Part shown: piece by piece, positions 1 through 9,830 of the stretch
Numbering within the stretch: the stretch's first letter is position 1
Layout of the letters: the number at the start of each line of letters is the position of its first letter
NCBI RefSeq assembly: GCF_937903345.1
Contig: NZ_CALCZQ010000053.1
Coordinates: 124,001 to 188,000, forward strand
Direction of reading: 5' to 3'
Source: an uncultured Emticicia sp.
Lineage (GTDB): Bacteria > Bacteroidota > Bacteroidia > Cytophagales > Spirosomataceae
DNA length: 64,000 bases
Notes under the pieces: generated by a model
What the model was told of the DNA's origin: nothing
The model's database searches: none
What the model saw: the letters and a program-made list of their open reading frames with translations, nothing else
Made by a program: the position numbers and the translations under genes

Positions 1-75
1 TTTAAAACTGTGGCAATTTTAACAAGCAAAACTAAATTGTCATAAAGCTACTTTGACTGCCAATAACTCATTTTC

Positions 76-954
76 TCAATACAAATAAAAAGAACTAAAC
101 AATGTATAATAACGATGCTCGGGTAAATCTTCAAAGTATTGACTAAAACGAATTTTTGTTGGATTTAGTGCAAATTTTACGTTGCTAAGTGAATGCGTTA
201 GCTGAATATATCTGTCTGAAAACGAGGTGATTTCGCCATAAAACATGGTTGGTGTTGCAACTGGCAAACCAAGCTCATTCATAACGAATAACACATGATA
301 AACCATATCCTGTGGTGTTCGGAAGTGAAAACGATTACAGAAATGCAATTTAGCATCTTTGAAATAGATAATCGTGATATAGTAATCTTCAAAATAAAGG
401 TGAAGACCATTATTATTTCTGTCTTGTACAATTCCTTCAATCAATGAACCTATAACGGGAATAGGGTCAATTTTTCGGGCAGGGTACATTTCTTTAAACC
501 AAGCAAAAATATCTTTTTCAATGCCAAAAACACAAACCGCCCCAAAACAGCTATACTTAAAATCAAAGATTTGCTCACGCTCGGAGACGTTATTTCCAGC
601 GGCAAAATTCAAGTATTTGGCCGCTTCATTCGCCTCGTAATATTCGTCAGGAATAAGTGTAAAATGAATGGCATTAACGGACAAACAAATAGTTTTCCAA
701 TAATTTGCGGCAAGAAAATTGTGGTTTTGATAAACTTTTTTAAGGGTTTTTAATAATTGATTTTCATTCAATAATGTAAATACATGATAATCTTCCAGCC
801 ACATAATTACATCGTGAATGGTATTATAAACAGTGAAACGAAAGCGGTCACTGCTCACTTCAATTAATAGATGACAGTCGGCTATATAATTAGTGTCGAA
901 GCGGTCGTCTTTTATTTCAAAACTCGGTAAAATATTTAAAACAGGATTCTCCAA
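76..954 (-). CDS. DUF3822 family protein
   Basis: A 292-residue protein with no signal peptide or membrane segment, so probably cytosolic. Length and overall sequence (N-terminal ISFEI-like strand, repeated aromatic beta strands, C-terminal FSQYFEDLPEHRYYTLF segment) match the Bacteroidota-only family DUF3822, which I recall as having an actin-like ATPase fold and often lying beside coaD or rsmD. Neither neighbour is visible here; they may lie beyond the left edge, since the gene ends only 75 bases from it. The ATG at 954 is preceded by an AT-rich leader. Function is unknown; the family call is from memory of the pattern. Confidence 0.75.
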   Translation of the reverse strand: MENPVLNILPSFEIKDDRFDTNYIADCHLLIEVSSDRFRFTVYNTIHDVIMWLEDYHVFTLLNENQLLKTLKKVYQNHNFLAANYWKTICLSVNAIHFTLIPDEYYEANEAAKYLNFAAGNNVSEREQIFDFKYSCFGAVCVFGIEKDIFAWFKEMYPARKIDPIPVIGSLIEGIVQDRNNNGLHLYFEDYYITIIYFKDAKLHFCNRFHFRTPQDMVYHVLFVMNELGLPVATPTMFYGEITSFSDRYIQLTHSLSNVKFALNPTKIRFSQYFEDLPEHRYYTLFSSFYLY

Positions 955-1119
955 CGATTTAAATCAGTTTAGTATTAGCAAAAGTAAAATCATGCTTCGT
1001 TGTGCGTGTTTATTTTGTTTAAAGTGCTTAGATAATTGTTATAGCTTTTAATAAAATATTCTATATAAAAAACAATATGCGAAAAATTAAACAATCTATA
1101 ACAATATTTACAGAATAAT

Positions 1120-1593
1120 TTAAGCAATTATTTCATCAAAACTTTCATATTTTTGCCAAAACTGGTGCTTTTCACTCAAATTTAAGCTTTTTATTTTATC
1201 CAACGATAACCATTCTATTTTTTGAATCAGTTGTTGACTCGACTCCATTTCAGGATCATGGCCTAAAATCAACTCACCTCCTACTCTTTTTACAACAAAA
1301 AATAGTTCTATTCCATGTAAAGGCAAATTCACGAACTCGTTCATTAAAACTAATTTCCCTACTGAAATTTCAAGCCCGGTTTCTTCCAAAAATTCTCTTT
1401 GCAATGCATCTTCTGCCATTTCGCCAAATTCAAGGCCTCCACCTGGTGGACTCCAAAATGTATTTTCACCCAAAATCGGCTGATGTCCAATCATTAATAC
1501 TAGATCATTTTCTATACAAATTCCACATATACGTGCTCTAATTCTATTTCCGTATAGTCCTTGAGCTTTTATTTGAGCTTCTGTTTGTGGCAT
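1120..1593 (-). CDS. Nudix hydrolase
   Basis: A 157-residue cytosolic protein that should hydrolyse a nucleoside diphosphate linked to another moiety. The Nudix box G-x5-E-x7-REx2EExG is complete, from Gly52 through Glu58, Arg66-Glu67 and Glu70-Glu71 to Gly73. It is preceded by the usual WSPPGGG turn. The substrate cannot be read from the sequence. The gene stands alone, divergent from the helicase gene, with a repeat-rich 240-base spacer between them. Confidence 0.88.
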   Translation of the reverse strand: MPQTEAQIKAQGLYGNRIRARICGICIENDLVLMIGHQPILGENTFWSPPGGGLEFGEMAEDALQREFLEETGLEISVGKLVLMNEFVNLPLHGIELFFVVKRVGGELILGHDPEMESSQQLIQKIEWLSLDKIKSLNLSEKHQFWQKYESFDEIIA

Positions 1594-1711
1594 TTGTTTT
1601 AAAAATTCATTCTATTTTGATACAAAGATAACGAATCGGCTACAAGTCATTTCATGAATCTTGAATGTTTTTAAAATTTAAAGGTTTATTTTGCATTTGG
1701 ATTTGAGAAAA

Positions 1712-1815
1712 AAGATTTGAGAAGCGAGATTTAAGATACGAGATTAGTGAAAACAACCTTTTCTTAAATCTAAATCTCTGTTGTATCAAATCCTGTATCG
1801 CTTATCTCAAATCTT
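1712..1815. repeat. Imperfect long inverted repeat between nudix and helicase genes
   Basis: The outer arms AAGATTTGAGAAGCGA (1712-1727) and TCGCTTATCTCAAATCTT (1798-1815) are complementary apart from two extra bases. Inside them, GATTTAAGATACGAGATT is loosely mirrored by AATCTCTGTTGTATCAAATC. The purine-rich wording differs from both coding and ordinary spacer sequence and looks like a dispersed extragenic palindrome that has folded back on itself. Confidence 0.55.
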
Positions 1816-1833
1816 GTATATCAAACAAAAAAG

Positions 1834-3261
1834 ATGGCACTCGACGATAATCCAAAACCTTCCGAAAGATTTCTTAAAAAGTTTCCATTTACCCCAACTT
1901 TTGGGCAAGCGAAACTTTTTAAATTGATGGATGAATTTATAGAAGTAGAAGACCGTTTCCGTGATACTTTTATTTTGAAAGGTTATGCTGGAACTGGTAA
2001 AACTACCTTTGTAAGTACGCTCATCAAAGTTTTAAAAGAATTTGGTTATAAATCAGTTTTACTCGCTCCAACTGGTCGAGCAGCTAAAGTGATGTCGAAC
2101 TACTCAAAGCGAATGGCCTTGACGATTCACAAAAAAATTTATCGCCAGGTAGAAAATGCCTATACAGGTGCCTTAGTTTTTGAACGCATAAAAAACTCCC
2201 AAGAAGGCACGGTATATATCGTCGATGAAGCCTCAATGATTTCGGATGATCGAGATTTTGGTACAAATAGTTTATTGCATGATTTACTCGATTTTGTATT
2301 CGAACAAGAAACTAACAAACTCATTTTGATTGGTGATGAAGCCCAACTTCCTCCAGTTGGCATGCAGGTCAGCCCAGCTCTTAGTGCCGAACATTTGGTG
2401 GGGCGATACCACGCAACCGTCACTGAACACGTGCTGACCGAAGTTATGCGTCAAGGAGAAGGCTCAGGAATATTGACAAATGCAACTGATTTAAGGCAAC
2501 AATTACAAGCAGAAACTCCTCACATTCAGCTTATTACTAGCAAATACAAAGATTTTTATCGAATGACAGGCGAGCGTTTGGAAGATGGACTAAGGTATGC
2601 TTACGATAAATATGGTAGAGAAAATACGACCATAATTACACGCTCAAATAAAACTGCAGTGCAGTATAATCGTTATATCAGAACTGCAATTAATTATTCA
2701 GAAAACGAACTTGATTCGGGCGATATGCTAATGGTCGTAAGAAATAATTATACCGTTTTGGGCGAAGAATCAAAAGCAGGTTTTATTGCCAATGGCGATT
2801 TTGTGGAAGTTTTAAAAATTCGTCGAGAAGAAGAAATACATGGTCTGCGTTTCGCCAATGTAACGCTAAAGCTCGTCGATTACCCAGATGAGGAAGAATT
2901 TGACTGTAAGATTATTTTGAATACACTTTATTCAAATTCGCCAACACTATCAGCCGAAGAGAATAAAATGCTTTATGAAAATGTGCTCAAAGATTATTTT
3001 TGGGTAAAATCCAAAAAAGAACGCCAAGAATTATTGCGTAAAGACCCTTTTTTGAGTGCTTTACAAGTAAAGTTTGCGTATGCACTCACCTGCCACAAAT
3101 CTCAGGGTGGACAGTGGGATGCGGTCTTTGTTGACCAAGGATATCTACCACCTAACTCAGATATAGATAGCGATTTTATTCGTTGGCTCTATACAGCTAT
3201 CACTCGCGGTGTAAAAGAAGTTTTTTTACTTAATTTTAATAAACAGTTTTTGGAAAGGTAA
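1834..3261 (+). CDS. RecD-like ATP-dependent DNA helicase / AAA ATPase
   Basis: A 475-residue superfamily 1 helicase. Walker A (YAGTGKTT) is at residues 51-58, Walker B (VDEAS) at about 131-135, and the Gln of GDEAQLPPVG follows. The C-terminal UvrD-like half carries TCHKSQGGQWD and the final YTAITR motif. Together these give the RecD/TraA-type motif order, without the N-terminal extension of RecD2, so it is a short stand-alone helicase of the kind common in Bacteroidota. It probably works in DNA repair or recombination. corA follows after a 5-base gap, so the two are probably co-transcribed. Confidence 0.85.
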   Translation: MALDDNPKPSERFLKKFPFTPTFGQAKLFKLMDEFIEVEDRFRDTFILKGYAGTGKTTFVSTLIKVLKEFGYKSVLLAPTGRAAKVMSNYSKRMALTIHKKIYRQVENAYTGALVFERIKNSQEGTVYIVDEASMISDDRDFGTNSLLHDLLDFVFEQETNKLILIGDEAQLPPVGMQVSPALSAEHLVGRYHATVTEHVLTEVMRQGEGSGILTNATDLRQQLQAETPHIQLITSKYKDFYRMTGERLEDGLRYAYDKYGRENTTIITRSNKTAVQYNRYIRTAINYSENELDSGDMLMVVRNNYTVLGEESKAGFIANGDFVEVLKIRREEEIHGLRFANVTLKLVDYPDEEEFDCKIILNTLYSNSPTLSAEENKMLYENVLKDYFWVKSKKERQELLRKDPFLSALQVKFAYALTCHKSQGGQWDAVFVDQGYLPPNSDIDSDFIRWLYTAITRGVKEVFLLNFNKQFLER

Positions 3262-3266
3262 GAGAT

Positions 3267-4349
3267 ATGTCGAAACACCACAAAAAATACAAAAAATATG
3301 TTCAGACAAAGGTTTTTACTTCGCCTGGCACACTTGAGTATGTCGGCAAAGATGTGCCGATTAATACCGTTGTGAAATTAATCGAGTTTAATGATGAAAT
3401 TTACCAACAAAAAATAGCTAAATCAATCATTGAATGTCAATTTTCTACAATCGAAACTCATGTAAATTGGCTCAATGTTGATGGCCTTCATGAAGTACAT
3501 GTTGTTGAAGAAATCGGTAAACATTATCACTTGCATCCGCTTTTACTCGAAGATGTACTCAATACCGAGCAGAAACCCAAATTAGAACATTTTGGCGAGC
3601 AGCATATATTTGTGATAATGAAAATGCTACAATTCAACGAGTCACTTAATGAAATTGAATCCGAACATATTGCTTTAGTTTTAGGCAGAAATTACGTTAT
3701 ATCGTTTCAAGAAATACACAAATCAGATGTTTTTTCTCCAATTTTTGCTCGATTAAAAGCATCAATCGGGAAGACTCGTCGTGGAAAAGCTGATTATCTG
3801 TTTTATTCACTCTGCGATTTAGTGGTTGATAATTACTTTGTAGTTCTTGAAAAATTTAGCGAAAAACTGGAAGAACTAGAAATAAAAATCATTGAAACAC
3901 CACACCGAGACGATCAAACTGCCCTTTATGAACTTCGCCGAGAATTGATGCAGATTCGTAAGGCGGTATTGCCCCTCCGTGATATTTTTGGCTCAATCAC
4001 TCGTGATAATTCCGACCTGATTCAAGCCAGCACAATCATTTATTTAAGAGACGTTTACGACCATATTCTACAAACCCTCGAAACAATAGAATCTTACAGA
4101 GAAATGATGGAAAATATTCAGAATATTTATCTCACAAGCTTGAGTAATAAAATGAATTCAGTCATGAAAACACTTACGATTTTCACTGCTATTTTTATGC
4201 CATTAACCTTCATTGCAGGTATTTACGGCATGAACTTCGACAATATGCCCGAATTGCACAATCCAAATGGATATTTTTATACACTCGGCAGCATGGTCAT
4301 AATTGCCATTGGTTTTTGGATTTACTTTAGGTGGAAGAAATATATTTGA
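3267..4349 (+). CDS. corA: CorA-type magnesium/cobalt transporter
   Basis: A 360-residue divalent-cation channel. It has a long cytosolic N-terminal domain, an extended helical stalk, and two C-terminal membrane helices separated by the signature GMN (residues 321-323, context GIYGMNFDNMPEL). The basic tail RWKKYI fits the cytosolic basic patch near the gate. It starts 5 bases after the helicase stop, so it probably depends on that gene's promoter. GMN is the magnesium selectivity loop of the family. Mg versus Co or Ni preference cannot be decided here. Confidence 0.93.
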   Translation: MSKHHKKYKKYVQTKVFTSPGTLEYVGKDVPINTVVKLIEFNDEIYQQKIAKSIIECQFSTIETHVNWLNVDGLHEVHVVEEIGKHYHLHPLLLEDVLNTEQKPKLEHFGEQHIFVIMKMLQFNESLNEIESEHIALVLGRNYVISFQEIHKSDVFSPIFARLKASIGKTRRGKADYLFYSLCDLVVDNYFVVLEKFSEKLEELEIKIIETPHRDDQTALYELRRELMQIRKAVLPLRDIFGSITRDNSDLIQASTIIYLRDVYDHILQTLETIESYREMMENIQNIYLTSLSNKMNSVMKTLTIFTAIFMPLTFIAGIYGMNFDNMPELHNPNGYFYTLGSMVIIAIGFWIYFRWKKYI

Positions 4350-4490
4350 TTCGGCGAGGTAGGTAAAATATTTACAATATCTGTGTAGTTTTCTCTAATA
4401 AATACAAATTTCGCCATATAAAATTACACTTTTATCGCTGAAAAATAGGATACAATAGCAAAATGTATGCTAGCATATAGAGATATTTTC

Positions 4491-4498
4491 TATCTTTG
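4491..4498 (+). promoter_or_regulatory. Bacteroidota -7 box
   Basis: TATCTTTG matches TAnnTTTG. Transcription would start near 4505, which rules out the upstream TTG at 4496 as a start codon for the following gene. Confidence 0.5.
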
Positions 4499-4540
4499 AG
4501 AAATATGGCCTTCATTAACAAAAAAACATTTCCTAAATTG

Positions 4541-7500
4541 ATGAAACAACTATCAATCCTTCTATTGATTATATTAACTTCTTTCGGAGCGTTTGCCCAA
4601 AATAAAAAGAAAACAAAAGCCTCTTCTACACCATCCACAAAGGTTGTAGAGGCCGTTAATATTCCACAAATCAATTTCGACAGCACATACAAGGCTTTAA
4701 AATGGCGAAATATTGGACCATTTCGTGGTGGGCGGTCGGTGGCTGTTTCGGGAGTAGTGGGCAATCCTCAAATTTATTATATGGGTACCGCTGGCGGCGG
4801 TCTCTGGAAAACTACCGACGCAGGACTTTCATGGGAAAACATTTCGGATGACTATTTCAAAACTGGCACCGTTGGGGCAGTTTCGGTAGCAGAATCGGAT
4901 CCGAACGTTGTATATGTGGGCATGGGCGAACACGCACCACGTGGCGTAATGACTTCTTACGGCGATGGCGTATATAAATCGACCGATGCTGGTAAAACTT
5001 GGACAAAAATGGGTCTCGACCTTACTCGTCATATTTCTCGCATCAGCATTCACCCACAAAATCCAGATATTATTTATATAGCAGCTCAAGGTGCTTTGCA
5101 CGGTGCAAGCGAAGAAAGAGGAGTTTATAAGTCGATTGACGGTGGAAAAACGTGGAAAAAGACACTTTTTGTTGATAATAATACAGGTTGTGCAGATTTG
5201 AGCATGGATATGACCAATCCACGCATTATGTATGCCGCGATGTGGGACCACCGTCGTTTGCCGTGGCAAATGGTAAGCGGTGGCAAAGGGAGCGGTCTAT
5301 ATAAATCGGTCGATGCTGGCGAAACTTGGACAAAGCTCGATAAAGGTTTACCAAAAGAATTAGGTAAAATGGGCATTGTAGTTTCGAGAGCTAATCCAAG
5401 CCGAGTTTTTGCGGTAATAGAATCTGATACTGAAAAAGAACAAGGTGGCGTTTTCCGCTCTGATGATGCAGGAAAATCTTGGACTCGTGTTAGCAAAGAC
5501 CACCGAACTGTTCAACGTGCGTGGTATTATATTGAAATTTTTGCAGACCCAACCAACGAAAATATTGTTTATGTCCTTAATTCTCCTGCCCTTAAATCAA
5601 TTGATGGTGGAAAAACCTTCACTCGTGTTTTCGGTGGAACACACGGCGACCATCATGACTTGTGGATGAATCCGAAAGATGGTAAAAACATGGTTTTGGG
5701 AAATGATGGCGGTTCGGCGGTTTCATTCAATGGCGGACAGTCATTTTCTCCACAAAACCAAATGCCTACTGCCCAAATATACCGAATCAATGCCGATAAT
5801 TTATTTCCTTACAGAATCTATGGTGGTCAGCAAGATAATACTTCGGTCATGATTCCGAGCAGGGTAACTAATGGTGGTGGTATTCGTGAGAGAGATTGGG
5901 AGGCTTCGGCAGGTGGTGAAAGTGCATTTTTGGCATTCGACCCTGATGCTCCGCGATACGTAATGGGTGGAAGCTATCAAGGCACAATCGAGCTACTAGA
6001 TTTGCAAAACAAAGAAGGAAAAGGTGTAATGACTGCTCCAATTCAATACCAAGCCTTAAAAGCTAAAGAAATGAAGTATCGTTTCAATTGGAACGCTCCG
6101 ATTATCTACTCAAAACATGAAAAAGCCTATTATCATGCAGGAAATGTGGTTTTGAAAACAACAGATTTGGGTAAAACCTGGACAGAGTTTTCAACTGATT
6201 TGACTCGAAAAGATACAACAAAACTCGGTTTGGGTGGTGCACCATACACTAACGAAGGTGCTGGTGGCGAAAATTACGCAACGATTGCCTACCTCACCGA
6301 ATCACCAAACGAAGTAGGCGTTTTTTGGGCAGGAAGTGATGATGGATTGGTGCATATAACAAAAGATAATGGCAAAACTTGGACAAACATAACACCAGCT
6401 GGCCTCGAAGAATGTTTGGTAAATGCAATAGAAGTTTCGCCGCATGATAATGCCACTGCTTACATCGCCACGCATAGGTATAAATTAAATGATTTTACAC
6501 CTTCTATCTATAAAACAACCGATTACGGCAAAACTTGGACAAAAATCACCGAAGGTATTCCTTATGGAGCTTGTGTACGTGTGGTTCGTGAAGATTCTCA
6601 ACGAAAAGATTTGCTTTTTGCAGGAACAGAAACTGGTTTTTATGTATCAACGAATGGCGGAAAAAATTGGTCAAATATGCAATTGAATCTTCCGATAACG
6701 CCGATTACTGATTTAAAAATTCATCAAAATGATTTAATTGCTTCAACTCAAGGACGCTCGTTTTGGATTTTGGACGATTTAGCCCCCATTAGAGAACTGA
6801 AAGGTGAGTTATCAAAAGATAGTTTGACGGCTTTCACGCCTGAAGAGGCTTACCGAGTATCGGGACGGAGCTCTCTCGATAAAGTAAGCGAAGACGACGA
6901 GGAAGCTACTTCTTCGTTCGGCACAAATCCATCAACGGGCGTAGTATTTTATTATAGTTTACCAGCCAAACCAGATACATCATTGGTTTTGACTTTAGAA
7001 ATTAGCAATACAAAAGGCGAAATTGTAAGAACATACAGTAGCAAAAAAGAAAAAGGATTTGAGGTTTACCCAGGTGGGCCATCGCCTGACCCAACACTTT
7101 TGATAAAAGGCGGTATGAATCGTTTTGTGTGGGATATGCGTGCCGAAACCATCAAAGGCATTCCGAAAGTCTTTATTGAAGGTAGTTATGATGGACGTAA
7201 AATGTCGCCAGGTAGTTATTCTGCTAAATTTACCTACGGAAAACAGGCCAAAACTGTTTCTGTAAAAATTCTCGCTGACCCACGCATCAATGCAACAGCT
7301 GTCGACTATCAAGACCAAGAAAATACGCTTAAATCGCTCGAAAATAACGTGAATGATATTCATGAATCAATCGCCAAAATGCGTAAGATTTCGAAGCAAA
7401 TCAGCGAAGTAAGCAGTCTTCTCACCACAAAAACTGAGCTAAAAGCAGTAGTGGATGCTGGAAATGTAATTGTGAAGAAAATCAAAGTTTGGGAGGAAAA

Positions 7501-7759
7501 ATTGGTACAGAACAAAGCCGAATCGAACGATGACATTATCAATTTCAAGAATATGCTAAGTGCTGATTATATTTTCGTAAGAGGCGAAGTTGATTCAAAT
7601 GTGCCAACCGTTACAAGCGGACAGAAAAAACAACTGGCCACACTCGATGCTCAATGGAATGAAATAAAAACCGAAATGAACGATTTGATTGCGAAAGATA
7701 TTGCAGCTTACAATAAACTTTGTGCGGAAAAAGTAATCAGTAAAGTGATTATTCCTTAG
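4541..7759 (+). CDS. Secreted VPS10/BNR-type beta-propeller protein
   Basis: A large secreted protein of about 1072 residues. The start at 4541 gives an ideal signal peptide (MKQLSILLLIILTSFGAFAQ); an in-frame ATG at 4505 is possible. It contains many BNR/sortilin-like repeats of the form S-x-D-x-G-x-T-W (for example STDAGKTWTK, SIDGGKTWKK, SVDAGETWTK), which build one or two propellers over roughly residues 60-720. A C-terminal beta region and a helical segment follow. Databases tend to call such proteins glycosyl hydrolase or sialidase-like, but I see no catalytic residues that justify an enzyme call. Probable role is extracellular or periplasmic binding. A strong hairpin lies just downstream. 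Confidence 0.8.
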   Translation: MKQLSILLLIILTSFGAFAQNKKKTKASSTPSTKVVEAVNIPQINFDSTYKALKWRNIGPFRGGRSVAVSGVVGNPQIYYMGTAGGGLWKTTDAGLSWENISDDYFKTGTVGAVSVAESDPNVVYVGMGEHAPRGVMTSYGDGVYKSTDAGKTWTKMGLDLTRHISRISIHPQNPDIIYIAAQGALHGASEERGVYKSIDGGKTWKKTLFVDNNTGCADLSMDMTNPRIMYAAMWDHRRLPWQMVSGGKGSGLYKSVDAGETWTKLDKGLPKELGKMGIVVSRANPSRVFAVIESDTEKEQGGVFRSDDAGKSWTRVSKDHRTVQRAWYYIEIFADPTNENIVYVLNSPALKSIDGGKTFTRVFGGTHGDHHDLWMNPKDGKNMVLGNDGGSAVSFNGGQSFSPQNQMPTAQIYRINADNLFPYRIYGGQQDNTSVMIPSRVTNGGGIRERDWEASAGGESAFLAFDPDAPRYVMGGSYQGTIELLDLQNKEGKGVMTAPIQYQALKAKEMKYRFNWNAPIIYSKHEKAYYHAGNVVLKTTDLGKTWTEFSTDLTRKDTTKLGLGGAPYTNEGAGGENYATIAYLTESPNEVGVFWAGSDDGLVHITKDNGKTWTNITPAGLEECLVNAIEVSPHDNATAYIATHRYKLNDFTPSIYKTTDYGKTWTKITEGIPYGACVRVVREDSQRKDLLFAGTETGFYVSTNGGKNWSNMQLNLPITPITDLKIHQNDLIASTQGRSFWILDDLAPIRELKGELSKDSLTAFTPEEAYRVSGRSSLDKVSEDDEEATSSFGTNPSTGVVFYYSLPAKPDTSLVLTLEISNTKGEIVRTYSSKKEKGFEVYPGGPSPDPTLLIKGGMNRFVWDMRAETIKGIPKVFIEGSYDGRKMSPGSYSAKFTYGKQAKTVSVKILADPRINATAVDYQDQENTLKSLENNVNDIHESIAKMRKISKQISEVSSLLTTKTELKAVVDAGNVIVKKIKVWEEKLVQNKAESNDDIINFKNMLSADYIFVRGEVDSNVPTVTSGQKKQLATLDAQWNEIKTEMNDLIAKDIAAYNKLCAEKVISKVIIP

Positions 7760-7784
7760 TATACACGTTGAAATAGTTTAAAAT

Positions 7785-7818
7785 AATTGTGGCACACCTG
7801 TTAGGTTGTGCCACAATT
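7785..7818. terminator. Bidirectional terminator
   Basis: A perfect 12-bp stem, AATTGTGGCACA paired with TGTGCCACAATT, with a 10-base loop. It lies between convergent genes (stops at 7759 and 7833) and serves both strands. Confidence 0.8.
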
Positions 7819-7832
7819 GTTGTCAAGAAACA

Positions 7833-8813
7833 CTAATATTCTCGACCTTTCCAGACCAATTTAGTTGGTAAAATATAAGCCACCAACTGCAAAAACCAAA
7901 ATACATACATATACATTGTATAGGCAGGAATATATTTTAGTAATTGATTTTGATTGAGAACTTTAAAGATTTGGCTTCCAACCAAGAAATTTATCAAAAG
8001 ATTTAAGACAAAAATTGACAAAACGATTTCCCACGAAAAAAGACTGATAATCAATAAGATAGGCAATAAAAATCCTTGAATTAAGGCAGGAAAAATCAGA
8101 ATCGAACCTGTTGAAAACCCTCCTACAACCCAGCGTTTGCGTTGCTCAAAATACTTTTTTGGTGGTTTTGTGAGTGTCATTGCTTCGGGCTTAAATAATT
8201 GATTGAAAGCAAACCCTTTATCAATAATTGCCTTGTAAATGGCATAATCTTCTACTATAGAAAAGCCAATTTTTTCATAACCACCAACCGCCCAGTAAGC
8301 CTCCGCCGAAACCATCATATTATTACCCATTCCAGTGGATTGAATCTTGAAATCAGCCAAAGTTTTCATAAATTTCAGCGTAAAAAGCCATTCTATTGCT
8401 TGGCTTGCTTCAAACCAATTTTTGTATTTGACAAGTGACAAGCCAACTATTACACCTTCATTTTTTCTTTCTTCTATAAAACTTTCAATCCAATTCTTTG
8501 GCACTTCAATATCGGCATCAGTAAAGAAAAAAAGCTCACCCGTTGCCAAGTGAGCCAATTGTGCCAAAACATTCGCTTTTCCTTTCAGTCCTGTAATTTG
8601 TTTTTCTATTCTAATATACTGAATAAAAACATTTTCGGTCATAAATTCTTCAATAATCTCAGCCGTTGCATCAGTCGAATCATCATCTCCGATAAGAATT
8701 TGTAGCATATCTTTTGGATAACTCAGTTGAGTAAACGAATGCAATAACTCTGCAATATTTTCTTCCTCATTTCGAGCCGCTACTAAGATGCTTACTTTCG
8801 GAGAATTCATCAT
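7833..8813 (-). CDS. Family 2 glycosyltransferase, membrane-bound
   Basis: A 326-residue inverting glycosyltransferase. The nucleotide-sugar fold is shown by ARNEEENI (13-20), the acidic GDDDST (42-47), the DxD-type FTDAD (97-101) and QRKRW (224-228), the QxxRW motif of processive enzymes. The C-terminal part from about residue 230 has three to four hydrophobic helices. It probably adds sugars to a lipid-linked or surface polysaccharide. A polysaccharide deacetylase gene lies upstream on the same strand, separated by about 300 bases. Donor and acceptor are not determinable. Confidence 0.87.
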   Translation of the reverse strand: MMNSPKVSILVAARNEEENIAELLHSFTQLSYPKDMLQILIGDDDSTDATAEIIEEFMTENVFIQYIRIEKQITGLKGKANVLAQLAHLATGELFFFTDADIEVPKNWIESFIEERKNEGVIVGLSLVKYKNWFEASQAIEWLFTLKFMKTLADFKIQSTGMGNNMMVSAEAYWAVGGYEKIGFSIVEDYAIYKAIIDKGFAFNQLFKPEAMTLTKPPKKYFEQRKRWVVGGFSTGSILIFPALIQGFLLPILLIISLFSWEIVLSIFVLNLLINFLVGSQIFKVLNQNQLLKYIPAYTMYMYVFWFLQLVAYILPTKLVWKGREY

Positions 8814-9119
8814 ATTAGTTTTTATGATTATTATACATAATGGCCAGTTGACTAAAAACTGTGGACTAAAATCAATCGCTAATTGTTAAAGCTTTTTTTG
8901 AAATTTCCCACAATATTTTGGAAGTTAAAGGCCAAAGTTTAGTATAAAACTTGATAATAATGGGTCTTAGATGCTACCTAAGTTACCAAAAAATATCCTT
9001 AAAATTCAATCACTTTTGATTATTGTACTTTTGGGTTTTCTAAACTAAGGCTTTCAATCTCAGAATCATGAAATCTTCGATTATTACAACATTCACATGT
9101 TTAGTTTTTACAAAAGTAT
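8814..9119. other. 306-base spacer without a gene
   Basis: AT-rich spacer upstream of the glycosyltransferase. It contains GTTGACTAAAAACTGTGGAC-like wording at about 8846-8870 that recurs loosely at 13830-13850, the kind of degenerate extragenic repeat seen elsewhere in this window. No convincing reading frame, terminator or RNA was found. Confidence 0.5.
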
Positions 9120-9743
9120 TTAAAGTTTTGAAAACAGAAATCCTTTGCTCGAAAAATGTTCTAAAAATCTCGGAAGCGAATAAGACATGTTGGCATTTGC
9201 CTTGATGCTATCATGGAAAAGTACAATTGAACCAGAATCAGTATATTTAATCGTGTTATGCAAAACAGTCTCGGGCGATAAGTCTTGAGAAAAATCTCCA
9301 CTCAGTACATCCCACATAACTATTTCATAATCAGTCAATAAGCTATTTGCCTGTTTACGTTTAATTCGCCCATAAGGTGGACGAAATAACTTCGAATGAA
9401 GGCCATTTCTCATGATTTCGGTTTGACATTTGACTACATTTTGCAAATAAGTAATATCGTCCGTTGACCAACCACGCAAATGATTAAAAGTATGATTCCC
9501 CACCGAATGCCCATTATCGAGTATTTTCTGAAAAATAGTAGGATTTTTACAAATATTATCGCCTATACAAAAAAAAGTAGCTTGAGCATTATAATTTTCA
9601 AGGGTTTCTAATACAAATTCTGTTACTTCGGGTATTGGGCCATCATCAAAAGTTAAGTAAATTACCTTTTCTTCAGCAGATTTTTTCCAAACGAACTTGG
9701 GGTACATAGCCCGCATTAAAAAATTGGTTTTGTGCAAAAACAT
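9120..9743 (-). CDS. Polysaccharide deacetylase (NodB/CE4)
   Basis: A 207-residue carbohydrate esterase family 4 domain with little else. Motif 1 TFDDGP is at residues 31-36, motif 2 HSVGNHTFNH ends at His84 and His88 (metal ligands), and motif 3 RPPYGR follows. These are the residues that hold the metal and catalyse N- or O-deacetylation of chitin-like or peptidoglycan sugars. No clear signal peptide is present, although the N-terminus is mildly hydrophobic. The glycosyltransferase on the same strand suggests cell-envelope polysaccharide work. Confidence 0.9.
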   Translation of the reverse strand: MFLHKTNFLMRAMYPKFVWKKSAEEKVIYLTFDDGPIPEVTEFVLETLENYNAQATFFCIGDNICKNPTIFQKILDNGHSVGNHTFNHLRGWSTDDITYLQNVVKCQTEIMRNGLHSKLFRPPYGRIKRKQANSLLTDYEIVMWDVLSGDFSQDLSPETVLHNTIKYTDSGSIVLFHDSIKANANMSYSLPRFLEHFSSKGFLFSKL

Positions 9744-9830
9744 AGCTTATTGTTTTTCTGCAAAAGTCTGAATTTTTAGTCAGAAATAATATTTAATTTC
9801 TAAATTGCATGAACGAAATCATAAAATTCC

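Noticed and set aside
5125..5496. Long minus-strand frames opposite the beta-propeller gene
   Set aside because: They mirror the repeats of the real gene on the plus strand; no start context or family match.
4541..7759. Sialidase or glycosyl hydrolase function for the propeller protein
   Set aside because: BNR-type repeats are present but no arginine triad, nucleophile pair or other catalytic set could be seen.
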